Below, in pieces: positions 62,769-64,000 of a stretch of DNA of 64,000 nucleotides. A program made the position numbers and the translations under genes. Source of the stretch: JAUNSR01 sp036655355 (GTDB lineage: Bacteria; Bacteroidota; Bacteroidia; Bacteroidales; JAUNSR01); NCBI GenBank assembly GCA_036655355.1, contig JAVVQG010000006.1:168824-232823 (forward strand), written 5' to 3'. Position 1 is the stretch's first letter; each line of letters starts with the position of its first letter. The notes under the pieces were generated by a model, which saw only the letters and a list, made by a program, of their open reading frames with translations, was not told the DNA's origin and searched no databases.

Positions 62769-63896
62769 ATGAGTAAAAGAGACTACTATGAAGTGCTGGA
62801 AGTGTCTAAAGACGCTAACGGTGATGACATAAAGAAAGCTTATCGTAAAAAGGCGGTGCAATACCATCCTGATAGAAACCCTGATAACGAAGAGGCGGAA
62901 GAGATGTTTAAGGAGGTTGCTGAGGCATATGAGGTGCTTAGCGACGAAAACAAACGTGCCCGATATGATCGTTACGGTCATCAGATGGGAAATGCAGGCG
63001 GTGGCTTCGGTGGTTTTGATTTCGGAGGCGGTGTAGATCCATTTGATCTTTTCAGTCAGTTCTTCGGCGGAGGAGGCTCTCGCGGAGGATCATCTCAGGG
63101 TCGATCTTCTCGCGGATCGGATTTGCGTGTTCGCGTTAAACTTTCGCTTTCTGAAATTCTGAATGGAGTGGAGAAGCAGCTGAAAGTGAAGAAATATATT
63201 AAATGTACTCATTGCGGTGGTAATGGTGCCAAAGATGGAAGATCATTCGATACTTGTCATACCTGTAATGGGGCAGGCGTGGTAAATCAAGTGATGAATA
63301 CCATCTTCGGACGGATGCAATCACAGGTGGCATGTCCCGATTGTCATGGACAGGGGAAACGAATCATCGACAAATGTCCTTATTGCAACGGCGAAGGGGT
63401 AGAGATGGGCGAAGAGGTTATCTCTGTGAAAATTCCTGCCGGTGTGGCAGACGGGATGCAACTTTCGATGAGCGGCAAAGGAAATGCAGCACGTCGCGGC
63501 GGTATTGACGGCGATTTGTTGATTTTGGTTCAGGAAGAGGAACATCCGGAATTGATCCGTGATGAGAATAACCTGATATATCACCTACTTCTAGATTTCC
63601 CTACCGCTGTATTGGGAGGTGAAGTGGAGATTCCTACCGTTGAAGGATCGATGAAAATCAAGATTTCTTCAGGCACGCAACCTAACTCATTGCAACGTTT
63701 TCCGGGCAAAGGTCTTCCTTCATTGAATCGTCACGGAAGAGGGGAACTGATTGTCAGCATCTCGATCTATGTGCCCGAATCATTGAATACAGAGGAGAAA
63801 CGGATCATGGAGAAATTAAAACAGCATGAAAATTTCCGCACGAATTGTTCCATCATCGAGAAATTCAAACGGAAACTAAAACATATGTTCGAATAA
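62769..63896 (+). CDS. second DnaJ-type co-chaperone
   Basis: 375 residues, same order of domains as the dnaJ just upstream: J domain with HPD at 33-35, a shorter Gly-rich region (about 78-118), four intact zinc repeats (CTHCGGNG, CHTCNGAG, CPDCHGQG, CPYCNGEG) and the same C-terminal domain ending KFKRKLKHMFE. The sequence is clearly divergent from its neighbour, so the duplication is not recent. It has its own promoter. Client range is unknown. Confidence 0.93.
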   Translation: MSKRDYYEVLEVSKDANGDDIKKAYRKKAVQYHPDRNPDNEEAEEMFKEVAEAYEVLSDENKRARYDRYGHQMGNAGGGFGGFDFGGGVDPFDLFSQFFGGGGSRGGSSQGRSSRGSDLRVRVKLSLSEILNGVEKQLKVKKYIKCTHCGGNGAKDGRSFDTCHTCNGAGVVNQVMNTIFGRMQSQVACPDCHGQGKRIIDKCPYCNGEGVEMGEEVISVKIPAGVADGMQLSMSGKGNAARRGGIDGDLLILVQEEEHPELIRDENNLIYHLLLDFPTAVLGGEVEIPTVEGSMKIKISSGTQPNSLQRFPGKGLPSLNRHGRGELIVSISIYVPESLNTEEKRIMEKLKQHENFRTNCSIIEKFKRKLKHMFE

Positions 63897-63947
63897 AGAA
63901 CTTTCGTTCACAACGATACCACAAAGAAGAGGTTGCTTAAATTAATT

Positions 63948-64000
63948 TGAAGTGACCCCAAAAAGTTAGACTGGTTAAACATTATCCAGTTATAGAAAGA
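63948..64000. mobile_element. probable end of an IS3-family insertion sequence
   Basis: tgaagtgaccccaaaaagtt followed by agactggttaaac matches the terminal inverted repeat style of IS3-family (IS150-type) elements, whose ends read TGACCCCAAAAAGTT or close. The window ends before any transposase codon, so orientation and completeness are unknown. Confidence 0.6.

Noticed and set aside
1..64000. tRNA or rRNA genes
   Set aside because: I saw no cloverleaf-like segment with a TTCGAATCC-type arm or conserved rRNA block in the gaps between genes.

Overview
This window looks like chromosomal DNA from a member of the order Bacteroidales. The evidence is a set of promoters with the Bacteroidetes TAnnTTTG -7 box (several with a TTTG/TTG element 17-20 nt upstream), little Shine-Dalgarno signal, a fimbrillin/DUF5119/DUF3575 fimbrial locus, CarboxypepD_reg-type outer-membrane barrels, and exported or secreted glycosidases of families GH20 and GH29. 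A Parabacteroides/Tannerellaceae-like gut or oral lineage is plausible, but that is inference.

Layout. 1-18 kb is mostly core metabolism: pgk (cut by the left edge), pyrF, a HAD phosphatase, prfA, a predicted outer-membrane protein, purM, a nitroreductase, ribE, menA, an acyltransferase-3 protein, a Crp-like regulator, a GH20 hexosaminidase lipoprotein, rpsP, and a three-gene biotin-dependent acyl-CoA (probably propionyl-CoA) carboxylase operon. 18-29.4 kb is an AT-rich accessory stretch: a TonB-C protein, a 1.4 kb gene-free gap with repeats, two CarboxypepD_reg outer-membrane barrels, an ECF sigma/anti-sigma pair flanked by two DUF4252 proteins, a membrane-anchored winged-helix regulator, and an AAA ATPase pseudogene. 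29.4-46 kb holds a DUF5077/DUF3472 protein, an RluA-family enzyme with a long N-terminal extension, a YegD-like Hsp70, a DASS transporter, an exported SagB-type nitroreductase, a YtrA-like GntR/ABC operon with an apparent 27-residue membrane peptide, a tricorn-like S41 peptidase, and a GH29 fucosidase. 46-51 kb is a fimbrillin locus. 51-57 kb carries an OYE pseudogene and a tightly overlapped three-gene operon: TerB-N/TerB-C protein, BrxD-like ATPase, and Lhr/BrxHI-like helicase. 57-64 kb returns to core genes: dps, dnaB, ispE, grpE and two successive dnaJ genes, ending at what looks like the tip of an IS3-family element.

How the genes work together. The accessory parts deal with the cell surface (two barrel proteins, fimbriae, glycosidases) and its regulation (ECF sigma, membrane-tethered wHTH, GntR). 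The TerB/ATPase/helicase operon is the best candidate for an under-described system: it pairs the two accessory proteins known from type 2 BREX with a TerB-domain protein, but without methylase or PglZ. A second unexplained signal is a dispersed intergenic element (five full or partial copies at about 7.8, 19.0, 19.9, 24.4 and 51.3 kb). In two copies its 3' end supplies the start codon of the following gene.
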